Shown here piece by piece: positions 11,141 through 22,044 of a stretch of 64,000 nucleotides of DNA (its first letter is position 1; each line of letters opens with the position of its first letter). Origin of the DNA: Bolinopsis microptera (taxonomy: Eukaryota; Ctenophora; Tentaculata; Lobata; Bolinopsidae); contig NC_087072.1 of assembly GCF_026151205.1 (NCBI RefSeq), positions 13,678,169-13,742,168 on the forward strand, written 5' to 3'. A model generated the notes under the pieces. It searched no databases, was not told the origin of the DNA, and worked only from the letters and a program-made list of their open reading frames with translations. The translations under genes were made by a program, and so were the position numbers.

Positions 11141-12327
11141 TTAAGATTTAATCCCCATTCTTTGCTTAAGAGCAGGTAAAAACTTTAAAATGTCTGTTTC
11201 TTCAATCTCATTGTAATCATAAGCATAAAAATCGGCCAGCTTATCTCTCCATGGATCCCCAGCAACAGCACCGCGGTGGGTTCTCTCAATCCAATCTTCT
11301 CTGCTCTTAACTTTGTAGTGGTTTAACTGAAATCATGTTTTTATCATTTCATTTACAGATGCTGTATGCTTTGAAATTTTCTGACCGCACAGACTGCAAA
11401 GAAAATATTGTCAAAGACAAAATAAAGTCAAAGAAGACATTTTCAATATAATTTGAATTCTTTGAATTAATCGTATCACTATTCTAAACTCAAAGGAAAG
11501 TTTTAATATCAGGAAATTCTCACCTGAATAATATCACTTGTGGGATGGTTGAGAGTGTAAGCTAACTTCTTCACATGCTCAGGAATAGGGGACAATACAT
11601 CAAAGTGCTCAGTTACCAAAGAATAACCTTGGTTAAAGGCAGGGTAGTGAACTGTCTTCATGCGCTTGAAATATTGAGGCTGAATAATAGCTTTATAAAG
11701 AATATCTAGTTCTGTCCTTCTCTTGGTAAATGATTCGATAACCAGGTCTTCAGGTTTGCTAATATGACCACTACTCCCGAACCAAGCCCAACCTATCGCA
11801 AGACCTCCATAGTTAGTGTACTTTTGTAACACTTTTTTTACAGTTCTATTACCTTTTGGTAACAAAAACTCATCATCATCAATTAGAGCAGTCCATTGGG
11901 ATTTACATCCATATAAACTAAGGGCATATGCCATGCCTTTTTGTTGAGTATTCAGAGCTGTCTGGAACTGAGCATCTGTGTATGAACTGTCCCTCCAGGG
12001 AACATAAGTGATTAACTGTTTTTCTATGTAAGGCAATAACACTGAATAAGTATCATCAGTTGATTCATTGTCCAAGATATAAAAATGATCCACTCCCATC
12101 ATCAAATGATATTCAATCCATTCTTCAATGTATGAGGCAGAGTTTTTTGTCAATGTTGTGATTGTCAGTTCAAAGGGAGCTGAAGGTTTGCGACACTTCG
12201 ACACTAACACTGACGAAGAATACTCCCCTCGTAAAAGGAATCCCACGTCCACAACATGAAAGTATGAAATAGCTACAACAGTCAATCCTATAAAAAGGAA
12301 AGTGTATCGTTTCTGCATATTTGCCAT
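11141..12327 (-). CDS. Glycosyltransferase family 92 (DUF23) protein, two exons
   Basis: The CDS is complement(11141-11326, 11524-12327), 329 residues, joined at a phase-0 intron (CAG/GTGAGA donor, TTTCAG acceptor). Residues 8-24 are a hydrophobic signal anchor, as expected of a type II Golgi membrane enzyme. The catalytic domain starts near residue 50 with the family pattern of a WIEYHLMMGVDHFYILDNES block, then IDDDEFL near 148-153 (the metal-binding acidic motif), and WAWFGSSGH. Exon 2 supplies the usual ending: HYKVKSREDW and a closing ILKFLPALKQRMG. The second exon is too short to be recognised alone but restores the domain end. Family-92 enzymes transfer sugars, galactose in characterised nematode members; the acceptor here cannot be told. 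A TTGACAG acceptor just upstream of the ATG suggests a 5' UTR intron. The composite insertion at 12376 lies about 50 bp upstream. Confidence 0.9.
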
Positions 12328-12481
12328 ATTCTGCCTGTCAAGTAAAATTAGTCAACAATTGAAAAAATATATTTAGGGGGGGGTCAACCTCATTTTACCT
12401 CATTTTACCTCATCCCAATTTTGCCTTTTTTGGCTGGCCTCGTGAGGTAAAATGAGGTAAATCTCGGCAAAAATTTTAAAG

Positions 12482-13950
12482 TTTTAACAGGTAAAATTCT
12501 CTAAATCGTCAATTTAGTCACGAAGGAGTATGGAAGGAGTTCTAAATGTGTGCTCCTCTAATATAAACAGTAAGAAATGGTTAACTTTAGTCGAGGTCTC
12601 AGGTCTCTACAATGTCGGGAAGTTCCTGCAGGAATTTGCGCATTGCGCTTGAAGCGCAAGATTCACAGCGCCAAAAGCGAAGGTCGTAGAGACATGAGAC
12701 CTTGACTAAAGTTAACCATTTCATACCATTGCTATAAGAGTATGCCACTTTCAGAGTCCTGAACACACTCCCATATCTCTTAATCGTCAATTATATGAAT
12801 TTTACCTGTTAAAATATATCATCTTTTACTGATATCATTTTAGTTTAACACTGTTAGTTTTAAAAAAGAAAATAATACTTCACACCAAACTAACACAGAA
12901 TATAAAAAGGAAGGTTTTCTTGGAGACCTGGATCGAGCATCAAAATAGTGTACATTGCTACTGTCATTGTCAAGACTCAAGAATAAGAGGGTCTAGTTGT
13001 GGGATTATGCTGGATAACAGATATGATAAGTGGTAACATCCTACAAAAGAATGTTAGCTTACTAAGGAATTTTCCTCTTACCGAATCATACAAGAAGTTA
13101 ACTAAGCTCCTCCTGGTCCTAAGCATTATCTTGTTTCAGAGGGAATGAGTGATTTAAAAAGATGAGGCCGAAGAGTTAGTTGTGAAGAAAGCATTTGTAC
13201 TCTGTAATTTCTAAGCTAATTTTTTTCGATATTTTTAGCTATTTACTGATCTTGTCTTGACGTATCAGTAAGAGATCACTGGACCTTGTTCGCGTTAGTT
13301 GTTAGTCATGTTATGCTGATCCAGTTAGTGACGAGCCATGAAGTAATCATTCGACCTCATTTAATACTGATCCTATCAATGACGAGCTATGTCTACCTTA
13401 ATTGGAACTTGCTGACTGCATTGGAAAATGGAGAACAATCGAGAAATGATAATCATAATCAGTGCCAGGATATAATCAAAGTTGAATTTGGAATCCAAGG
13501 AAAACCTTCCTTTTTTATATTATCATATTGTGCGTTAGTTTGGTGTGAAGTATTATGTTGAAAACAAAAATTAACAGTGTTAAACTAAATTGATATCAGT
13601 TAAAGATGATATATTTTAACAGGTAAAATTCATATACATGTAATTGACGATTAAGAGCTGTAGGAGTGTGTTCAGGACTCTGAAAGTGGCATACTCTATA
13701 GCAATGGTAAGAAATGGTTAACTTTAGTCAAGGTCTCATGTCTCTACGACCTTCGCTTTTGGCGCTGTGAATCTTGCGCTTCAGCGCAATGCGCAAATTC
13801 CTGCAGGAACTTCCCGACATTGTAGAGACCTGAAACCTCGACTAAAGTTAACCATTTCCTACTGTTTATATTAGAGGAGCACACATTTAGAACTCCTTCC
13901 ATACTCCTTTGTGACTAAATTGACGATTTAAAGAATTTTACCTGTTAAAA
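12482..13950. mobile_element. Fold-back element with about 450 bp inverted arms
   Basis: The arms 12482-12923 and 13497-13950 are inverted copies and both outer ends are TTTTAACAGGTAAAATT. Each arm contains a complete 330 bp MITE-like unit (12482-12813 and 13617-13950), itself bounded by TTTTAACAGG and CCTGTTAAAA. The symmetry continues about 110 bp further in. The 570 bp loop has no convincing gene. Confidence 0.75.
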
Positions 13951-14417
13951 ATTGGTGAAAAATATGGGCGTGGCCCAAGTCAGTATTATACGAAACCGTA
14001 GAGACACAAAAACATTTTTGGTTGTTCCCGACCCTATAGAGCAACTAATTAGAGGTGATATCTAATTATTTAAACGAAATGTGGTTTTGTGAACCGCCCT
14101 TTATTCTACAGCGAATCATGAACATTGAACATTCTCATTAAACTATATAAAAAATAAGTATAAAGAATAAGGAAAAGGAACGGGAATGAAGCCAATACCA
14201 GAAGTGAAACCCCACCAAAGAATAATTGATCCTTAGGTAGACCTGGTGAAATAAAGTAACTGAACTGTAAGTTTAAGAAAAGACGGAAGGAATAAAGGAG
14301 AGAGGAAATAATGTTATGTGAACATCATCAGCAGATGACTTGGCACACCGGTTTCGGGGGTTTAATACCTGTACCGGTTTAATGTGCCAAGACCCCCTAG
14401 CAATCACTCGTCAGTGA
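13951..14417. other. 3' flank of the Penelope-like element
   Basis: No ORF. It includes a small inverted pair, CACACCGGTTTCGGGGG and CCTGTACCGGTTTAATGTG, near 14344-14390, plausibly part of the element's 3' region. Confidence 0.4.
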
Positions 14418-17216
14418 TCACCTGTTCACGTTAAATGTGATGTCAAGGATGTCGCTGACATCAAGTATACTGTATTTGTATAGAATACTAGGTCGGTCTT
14501 TCAGAAGCTTTCTGAATTTACTCTTCAGGAGTCTGTCATTATAACATCTTGAAAGAAGTGTCCTATAAAGGGTGTTGGTAGAACACAGAAAAGAATCAAG
14601 GTCAGAGATAATGGAAGAGTAACGAAGGACCTGACCGTAAAAAACATTATAACCAACAGAAGAGGAAATATTACTGTTAGGAAAGGTGTACATGACCACA
14701 GGAAAGTTGAAGTCATCAAGTTTGTTGTAAAGCTTGGTGGCGACGTGTCCGGAGTTATTCATCGAGATGTTGATGTCGAGATAGTTTACGGACTTATTGT
14801 CGTCACCACTCCTCTCCATAAGCAGGTCAGGTGGATAAATGGACCTGATTAGGTTAGAGAAATGCAAATAGTTCATGGTGTTGAGGTCGTCGACATATCT
14901 GCAGTTTCTTGAGAGGAGCTTAGCGAGACCGAACTTCTTTTCTTTGATTAGGCGTGTCATGTAGTTGAATTCACACTTCCCTAGCGAAAGATCAGCGAAC
15001 TGGCTACTAGAATTCCCTCCCATGGGAATGCCTTTCGTTTGTCTTAAAATCTGATCCCCAAAACAAACAAAAGTGTTAAACAGAATAAATGTAATAGCTG
15101 TTTTGAGTTTATCAGCAGAAAAACATAAGTATCCGTTATATTCCTTTTTAGAGAAAAAATTGTTGTTCTTATACAGAGAAACACAAATAAATTTATTCGT
15201 ATTACTAAAGAGGAGATCTATTAGCTCGAAAAGCAGTGACTGTACAACCTGAAGGTCTAGATTGGTATACAGAGTGGTAAAGTCGTATACCTGCATATTA
15301 AAAATCTCTAGTCTAGGCAGCCTTTCCAGGAACTGTTTAGAGCTGTTAATGCTCCAGTCGCAGTTAATTCCAGTATTGTTGTAGATAGAGTTGCAGTATT
15401 TGGAAAAGTATTCTTTTAAAACTTTTAAAGCTTTGTTGACTACAACTGATATCTGCTTAGTGGTACATTTACTGGCCCCAGCTATAAATCTAGACTTATA
15501 AGGATTCTTGTGAAGTTTAGGAATCCAAAAGATTCTCGGTAGACAAAGGTTGTCCTCAGAAACACGAATATTAAAGTTATCTTTAATGAAGTTCACATGT
15601 TCCTGAATAATATCATCCTCTACAGAGTTAACCGGATGATAAGTAGAATTGCCACGACACTCTAGAGAAGTGAGATCGTAGCCAAGTTCGTTGAGAAGGG
15701 TTAAAAGATAAAACTTCTTGCAGACAAAAACATAATTATTTGAAGCTTTATCTACGGAGCAAATAATAAAAGAAGAAGAAAGACTGTCGAGATAAGATTT
15801 AACATCATCCCTTTGTAGAATGGAATTGTAGGGAGTGAAGTTATTAGGGGAGGAGGAGAGGAAGTTAAGGCGATTGGTGAAGATCCGGGAGACCTCATCT
15901 TTCCAATCCTGGAATTCCAAACATGAAAGTCCATGTTTCCTAGCCATACGGGTGGCGAAGTTGGCTGAACACTCGTTGAGGCTCTCCAAGATTTGCTCAG
16001 GAGGAACAGACACAGGTTCCCTAAATTTGGTACCGTAACTCATGATGCCTCTTAAATCCTCGTGCTCAATGAAAGCAAGGTCACCGGTGATGATGTGGCC
16101 TCGAGGCTGATAGCAATAAGGGTTACTGGAACAGGGGCAATCACCTTCCAGGATGGAGGAAATAGTAGTATTATCAAGTGATTTAAGGAATCTATTATAA
16201 TTAAAAAGCTTACGCCCGACAGGAATATCGTACTTATAGTAAACTTTTAAGGGAAGGAAAGGCGTAAGGTTTGGAGGGAGAAGAGTCAAGATCCTAGAGT
16301 CACGAATGACTGATTCTATTCGGAGTTTATCAAATATTTTAGAACAATAGTGAAAAGTGATAAACTCGCTATTAACAGAGGTGATATTAGGAGAAGAAGA
16401 GCTGTCTTGGCCAGTAAAAGATTGTATAACAAGGAAAATGGCTCCAGATTTGCAGAGGGAATGAGAGCTAAGTTGCTTGAGCTCGCCTTTTTGAAGGCTA
16501 CTTATATCTTTATAAAAGCTGTATTTGCTTTCAGACATTTTTCTTTTTAAACTTTCATATTTATTGTCAATCTCTCTTAAAGTGAGAGTCCTTTTGTATA
16601 TTCTATCTTCATGGCTTTTGTTTTTCTTTTTTCTGCCATGTCCTCTTTTATATCTTTTTATTTTACTTTTAAAATAAATATCGTTAAAGTTGCTTTTAGA
16701 AATATTACCAGAACCTTTTATGTTGTCATTGAGACCTAGAGGGTGAGCAGTGCTCAGGAGATTAATCCAAAGAAGTTCCCTGTCAGCTAAGGCCAGACGA
16801 GGGTCTTCAGTAGAGGAAGGGTCAATAAAATCAATAATTTGAATGGAGGCGTCATGAAAATTATGACCGGGAGTATTAAAGTGGTCATGGACAAAGGAGG
16901 ATTTGCCGGCTTTAACCGAAGCACGGTGTCCATTCATGCGTTCATTAAGGCGCTGTTCTGTGAGCCCAACATATTGAATACCACAAGAACAAGTGAGGAG
17001 ATAGATAATAGAAGAAGATTTACAAGAAAAGGATTCAGAGTGAGTTAACATGAAAGAATTATTAGTAACGTAACTGGTGAAAATATTACTTGACCTGAAT
17101 GGTTTACAGGTGAGACATCTTGACTTATTACACGGTGTAATATCAGGGGAAATAATACTGTTGGGATGAATCCAAGTGTTGGATGTGATGTTATATATTT
17201 TATTTCCTTTCTTAAG
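14418..17216 (-). CDS. Penelope-like retroelement protein: zinc motif, N-terminal GIY-YIG, reverse transcriptase
   Basis: The first ATG is at 17051, giving 877 codons. The same frame stays open upstream to 17216 and there encodes a Cys motif CNKSRCLTC (C-x4-C-x2-C) joined smoothly to the endonuclease, so the true start lies further up and is lost at TGA 17217-17219. Domains in order: the Cys motif; GIY-YIG-like IIYLLTCSCGIQYVGLT with R and HR downstream; a basic linker RGHGRKKKNK; then reverse transcriptase with IPKLHKNPYKSRFIAG, YDFTTLYTNL (motif A), KGIPMGGNSSSQFADL (motif B) and RYVDD (motif C, near residue 718 from the ATG). Penelope endonuclease is usually C-terminal; the N-terminal order matches the permuted clades called Chlamys and Naiad. 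No internal stops, so the insertion is fairly recent. Host role: selfish retrotransposition. Confidence 0.85.
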   Translation of the reverse strand, partial: LKKGNKIYNITSNTWIHPNSIISPDITPCNKSRCLTCKPFRSSNIFTSYVTNNSFMLTHSESFSCKSSSIIYLLTCSCGIQYVGLTEQRLNERMNGHRASVKAGKSSFVHDHFNTPGHNFHDASIQIIDFIDPSSTEDPRLALADRELLWINLLSTAHPLGLNDNIKGSGNISKSNFNDIYFKSKIKRYKRGHGRKKKNKSHEDRIYKRTLTLREIDNKYESLKRKMSESKYSFYKDISSLQKGELKQLSSHSLCKSGAIFLVIQSFTGQDSSSSPNITSVNSEFITFHYCSKIFDKLRIESVIRDSRILTLLPPNLTPFLPLKVYYKYDIPVGRKLFNYNRFLKSLDNTTISSILEGDCPCSSNPYCYQPRGHIITGDLAFIEHEDLRGIMSYGTKFREPVSVPPEQILESLNECSANFATRMARKHGLSCLEFQDWKDEVSRIFTNRLNFLSSSPNNFTPYNSILQRDDVKSYLDSLSSSFIICSVDKASNNYVFVCKKFYLLTLLNELGYDLTSLECRGNSTYHPVNSVEDDIIQEHVNFIKDNFNIRVSEDNLCLPRIFWIPKLHKNPYKSRFIAGASKCTTKQISVVVNKALKVLKEYFSKYCNSIYNNTGINCDWSINSSKQFLERLPRLEIFNMQVYDFTTLYTNLDLQVVQSLLFELIDLLFSNTNKFICVSLYKNNNFFSKKEYNGYLCFSADKLKTAITFILFNTFVCFGDQILRQTKGIPMGGNSSSQFADLSLGKCEFNYMTRLIKEKKFGLAKLLSRNCRYVDDLNTMNYLHFSNLIRSIYPPDLLMERSGDDNKSVNYLDINISMNNSGHVATKLYNKLDDFNFPVVMYTFPNSNISSSVGYNVFYGQVLRYSSIISDLDSFLCSTNTLYRTLLSRCYNDRLLKSKFRKLLKDRPSILYKYSILDVSDILDITFNVNR

Positions 17217-18105
17217 TCAAGAATTTACAGGACAAACTTAACAGCCGACTCCAACTGAAAAAGCCCTGGGAACCATCACCAACCAGATGCCTTGGGGCTG
17301 CCAAGGTTAAGCGGGCGTTAGGTGACATGAACTAATGTTCTCCCACTGTCACAGTGCAGCCAAGCAGAGTGCTGTTGTTCCAAGAACACTCTTTATAACC
17401 GGATCACACACTGCCGCTGCTTCTCGTACCGTAGCTAGGGCGGGCAGCTCACGCCCCTGTTTGGTCTAAGGAACAGAAAACATGAAGGGAAACACTCCTG
17501 AAGAACTGTGCAAAAGGGGGTAATAATATCATAAAAAGGGCCAACTACATAAGAACTTAGAATTGTATGAAGTATGAGTTTATATGAGTAATTTATTATA
17601 AAATTACCTTTCACTATCCAATTTCGACATGCAAATTCATGTAGATATCCAATCCAGTTCCATGCACAACTGTTGTTTACATTTGGTCTAGTTAGACACA
17701 ATTTGTTTCAGAGTGACTCGATAATCGCAATATCAAATTAAGATATTATTTAAATGGTCCATGTCATGCAATGCGGAAATATCCCCATAAATTGGCAACT
17801 GCCAAAGTGACACTAAAGTTATTGCTAATTCCTTTACAAAACTTAGTAAGTGCTATTTACAATATCCTAATGGATCATGGAAATTGAAATGTTCAATTTT
17901 CTTTTCATAAATAATAATTATGATGCGAAGTTTTATTTACCCCAAGTTTGGAGAGTAAGTAGGTTAAACTGGGAATGCCCCTTCCCAGGGACCACATCAC
18001 CCCTAATAAAACATTAAATATCATGGGAGACCATGCACAGCCTCGAATTATAGTATAATGACTTCGAATAAACCTTTTTTGTCTCTAAAAAAAGGCTTAG
18101 AAAAC
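17217..18105. other. Non-coding part of the composite insertion
   Basis: No supported gene. It carries the dispersed ACATAAGAACTTAGAATT repeat (17549-17595) shared with 10694, and AT-rich sequence. Confidence 0.5.
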
Positions 18106-18198
18106 TAGATTTATTTACCTCATTTTACCTCGTTTTACCTCATCCCAATTTTGCCTTTTTTGGCTGGCCTCGTGAGGTAAAATGAGGTTGACCCCCCC

Positions 18199-19696
18199 TA
18201 TTTATAATAAAAATATGATGATGATGATGATGATTTACAATCAAATAGCATAACGAAATTCAAAGGCTCCTGTATAGATTGTTTTCTATGTTGGAACTTT
18301 TTTATTAAGATCCTTGCCAAATGATTTTTGTCCTTTTCAATCTTAATCATCTGATCCAAAATTATCTGTAGCACAAGAACTGAAAAAAAAGGAGAAAACA
18401 AAAGCATTATATTACTTCAAAAGGATTATATTAGTGTAATCAGCTAGTCCTCCAGCACAAGAGCTAGAAATTCCATATGGTTCCAAAAGGACAGACTACA
18501 GTAAATTCCCGATTTACCGCAGACTTTGGGGGAAGGGAAACCTGCAGTAAATCGGGGGTTGCAGTAGATCAGGGTTTAGTTTTATGGTCCTAAATAGGTC
18601 AGCAATAAGTGAATAAGGCCTGAAATCCATTATTCATTATTCGACAGAATTGCTGCCTTAGCATTATATTGTAAACCATATTAAGACCTGTAAATATCCA
18701 TATTGTATCAGTATCAGTGGTGTAACGTTGCATCACATATTCTTCTATAGCACATACCACTCCTTCTTAAACCCAATTGTGCCATGTCATATGACATATA
18801 GGAAAATGCTGTCAATCATTGCACAGTAACTGAAGCGTTATACAGGAACATGGTTACATGATTCGAGATGCAGTAATGAGCACATGCTAACAAGCTCACC
18901 TATGATATGTATAATCTGTAAGAAAGATCAAAAGTTAAATTTGTATTCCTTAAATTTGTATTCATACAAGCTTAATTCGAGTCCTGTATCATATTATATG
19001 CATTACATAAGCATTGTCCACCCCATCACATTCACTGAAAATCACTGTACCAGCGCTTTTGTTTCTTTTCGGGCAACAACGAGTGCAAAGTGGCCTGACT
19101 CAAGCATTACAGCATTACCAAGGCGACTGTTAACAAAATATTTTTTGTCAAAATCTTTATTTTTCACTTTAGTTTAAGTTATATTAATATAGTAAATCCA
19201 AATCTTATGATACTGTTATTATAATAATAATAATTCTATACAGTTACATAATTGAAACAATTATGGCCCCTTATTGTGGGCAGAGTATGTGTCTTTATTG
19301 AATTGTCCTGATATAAACTTATCTGAGTGACTGCATTAAAATAATTTAAGGTGAGTTCTCTTAAAACTTTAAGACAATAGGAATAAATACTAGGACCTAA
19401 TAAAATGAAAACAAAATGCAGCCATCTAATTTGTTGTTGAGCTTTCTCTTCTCCTACGGTTGACTAGAGGAACCATCTTTGGCGAGTATTAGGAACTTAG
19501 ACCATTACAAATACCGTGCTGTAAGTTTGCAAGGCATGTGGACTAAGTGGGTCGAGAGTACTCAACTTGAAAGTGGGTGTTGAGAATCCTCAACTATACT
19601 AAAGATAATGATGTTCAGAAGATGAGGCAGTAGAGTGAGTAGTAGAGGCTGAAGAAGAATAAATGTCACAAGAGATGAGCACTATAATAATCATCT
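18199..19696. other. Intergenic, with (ATG)n and a possible pogo/Tigger-like remnant
   Basis: (ATG)n at about 18212-18231. At 18498-18576 CAGTAAATTCCCGATTTACC faces GGTAAATCGGG-like sequence in inverted form, with a related stretch near 25842-25872, suggesting a decayed short inverted-repeat element. No gene seen. Confidence 0.35.
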
Positions 19697-20326
19697 TTAT
19701 GATAGTTCACCAATGGCAATTTGTGCTAGAGAGCGGAAGGCAGTGATGCTGTTATCACTATCATCTCTTAAGATAGACCATGATGGTTGGTCATTAAAGG
19801 AATGGTCCTGCAGGGTTTCCCTGTAAGAGCAGCTGCACAGTGGACAGTAGAAGAGTCTGTGATAATTGGTGTCCAATACCTTACAATTTGGACACTGAGG
19901 GTCACAGTTGTTGGCTACCCTTGCCTGGAAGGCTGCAAAGGTGATGTCATGGCCATGTAGGAGTGACATAACCTTAATATCCGTGTTTCTGCTTGAGTAG
20001 CGAGGAAATAATCGTTTGCTCCTTTCATCAATGTTATCCAGTATCTGACCCTCACTCTGATTTATTCTTGGGTTCAGCAGGAGATGTTTATTCCAAGTAA
20101 ACTCCATGAAGCGGATTATTTCTTCTCTTGAGTAGCTGACAACATCGTTCTGGACACTAGTCAGAAGGTCTATTTTGCTTCTGTTTAGTTCTTTGGACCC
20201 AGTTTTCCACGTTAGAAACTTACGTATCTCGTCAATATGGTGCTGGTATCGGTGGGCCTTTGCCTCCTCTAGCTGCAAGATGAGCCCTTGCATAAATGGG
20301 TCACTTGTAAAGGCCTCCCCCAGCCT
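19697..20326 (-). pseudogene. LINE reverse-transcriptase C-terminal half, split by the 16 kb element
   Basis: About 205 codons reading into the element boundary as LGEAFTSDPFMQGL and ending at stop 19697. The tail has a Cys/His cluster (CDPQCPNCKVL, then HRLFYCPLC), as seen after LINE reverse transcriptases. The matching upstream part is at 36505-37163, whose last codons before the opposite boundary read ALTKASPSLG, so the two halves overlap at SLG. Confidence 0.7.
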
Positions 20327-20344
20327 CGGATCTTAGGATTAGAT

Positions 20345-20780
20345 TTGCAAACATTCCTGAGACACAGGTGCAAAAGTTAAGACAGCAGAATAATCCTAAG
20401 ACAGCAGAATAATCCTAAGACAAAATTTAAGCAATTCTGAGACAGCAAAAAATCCTGAGATAAAATTTAAGAAATCCTGAGACAGCGAAAAATCCTGAGA
20501 CAAAATTTAAGAAATCCCGAGACAGCGAAAAAACCTGAGACAAAATTTAAGAAATCCCGAGACAGCGAAAAAACCTGAGACAAAATTTAAGAAATCCCGA
20601 GACAGCGAAAAAACCTAAGACAAAATTTAAGAATCCTGAGACGCGCGAAAAAACCTGAGACAAAATTTAAGAAATCCCGAGACAGCGAAAAATCCTGAGA
20701 CAAAATTTAAGAAAACCTGAGACAGCGAAAAATCCTGAGACAAAATTTAAGAAAACCTGAGACAGCGAAAAATTTTTAGA
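20345..20780. repeat. Subterminal tandem repeats of the left TIR, about 38 bp unit
   Basis: Copies of GACAGCGAAAAATCCTGAGA then CAAAATTTAAGAAA, roughly 11 units. Subterminal direct repeats commonly serve as transposase-binding sites; that role is inferred. Confidence 0.85.
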
Positions 20781-21011
20781 TACAATTTATACAATAGCCA
20801 CAAGAATATACATGGATATTACATCTTTTAATTTCTTGCAAAGAATATAATAAATACAATATTACTAGGTATAGTAGGAATGTCAATAAGTCAATAGAAT
20901 TTGTCTGAAACCTCTATGTGCCTGCTAATGAAGTGAGTATCCCAGATCATATCTTTACAGGTAGGACTGTATAATGGGGGCCCGATGTTATAGCGGACAT
21001 CATCTCCCCCC

Positions 21012-21045
<34 letters not shown>

Positions 21046-21610
21046 TTACCCATTCTTACTCCCAGTTCCATAGCGGATATTATGCCAAATTATTGGACGG
21101 AGATCGTCAACTAATATTTCTTCGGATATTTCTCCGGTTTGCAGTTCCATAACCTTATCCGGAGACCATCTACGGTAATTTTGTTGATTCTCACAGAGCA
21201 AAGTGCAAAGAAACTGCCACAAACTGCTACAATCTCCGAGAAATCTACTTATTGAGTTATTGACTAGCTTGCTAAAATTCATCGGCAAATTACCGCTGCT
21301 CGAGTTACCTAGCCAGGCCCATTTCAGTTTTGAGTACTGGAGTCGGTTATCTAGTCAAAGCCTAGCTTTTTTGTAACTTGCAAGTGCTTTTGCGGATTCG
21401 ATTTTCAAATAGTCGTGGATTTCGGCAAATAGTCGTGGATTTCGGCGATATTTTCAGATTATTCTTCAATGTCCTCAAACCTGAGCACTGGGACTACTTA
21501 AATTTTTGCTACTATCTGAATGATTTGCTCAAGCTACTGGCTCGCTAGGTTCAAAGGTTTATTTCCTATTTATCATGAAAAAAAAATTGTGCTGGGTAAA
21601 AGTTTATACG

Positions 21611-21684
21611 GTGTTCACCCAGGTTTGAACTCCCGACCTCGCGCTGAGCTAGCCGATCGCCTGGCCGCTAAGCTACTCCGGTGA
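21611..21684 (-). repeat. tRNA-derived sequence (SINE head) in the left TIR
   Basis: On minus, TAGCTTAGCGG resembles a Pol III A box and GGGAGTTCAAACC resembles a B box about 40 nt later. The acceptor stem does not pair well, so it is a tRNA-derived repeat rather than a working tRNA gene. Mirror copy at 35147-35217. Confidence 0.5.
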
Positions 21685-21738
21685 TGTACTCAAGAAATTT
21701 TTGATGTACTTATTTAGTTATTTATTCACCCCTTCTTA

Positions 21739-22044
21739 CCCCCAGTTCCATAGCGGATATTATGCCAAATTATTGGACGGAGATCGTCAACTAATATTTA
21801 TTCGAATATTTCTCCGGTTTGCAGTTCCATAACCTTATCCGGAGACCATCTACGGTAATTTTGTTGATTCTCACAGAGCAAAGTGCAAAGAAACTGCCAC
21901 AAACTGCTACAATCTCCGAGAAATTCCCGGAGAGCTTCATCTCCGTATAACTGTATAATACAGTAGACGGAGCCGGAGAATCATCACCGTAGAAATGGAC
22001 CTCCGTCTAATAATTTGGCATAATATCCGCTATGGAACTGGGGG
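21739..22044. mobile_element. 306 bp PIF/Harbinger-like MITE nested in the left TIR
   Basis: Inverted ends of about 45 bp, starting CCCCCAGTTCCATAGCGG, flanked by TTA. Its left 190 bp is also present at 21057-21247 as a partial copy on the other side of the tRNA-like sequence. Inverse copy at 34799-35096. Confidence 0.8.

Larger units (their letters stand above)
12376..18198. mobile_element. 5.8 kb composite insertion with G-run termini and TATTTA target duplication
   Basis: The left end is eight G then TCAACCTCATTTTACCTC. The right end is its inverse, GAGGTAAAATGAGGTTGA then seven C. Perfect TATTTA copies flank both ends (12370-12375 and 18199-18204). The ends also share an about 85 bp direct segment (12392-12465 and 18112-18185) that includes CCCAATTTTGCCTTTTTTGG. 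Inside are the fold-back MITE pair and the Penelope-like element. It could be one element later invaded by others, or a small palindromic MITE split by a larger insertion. Confidence 0.6.

Noticed and set aside
21010..21045. Poly-C of 35, and poly-G at 35761-35784, as a functional motif
   Set aside because: Mirror homopolymers beside GGGGTAAGG are likely slippage, and their lengths may be assembly-limited.
21611..21684. Functional tRNA gene
   Set aside because: A- and B-box-like motifs are present but the acceptor stem does not pair, and the copy is mirrored in the other TIR.
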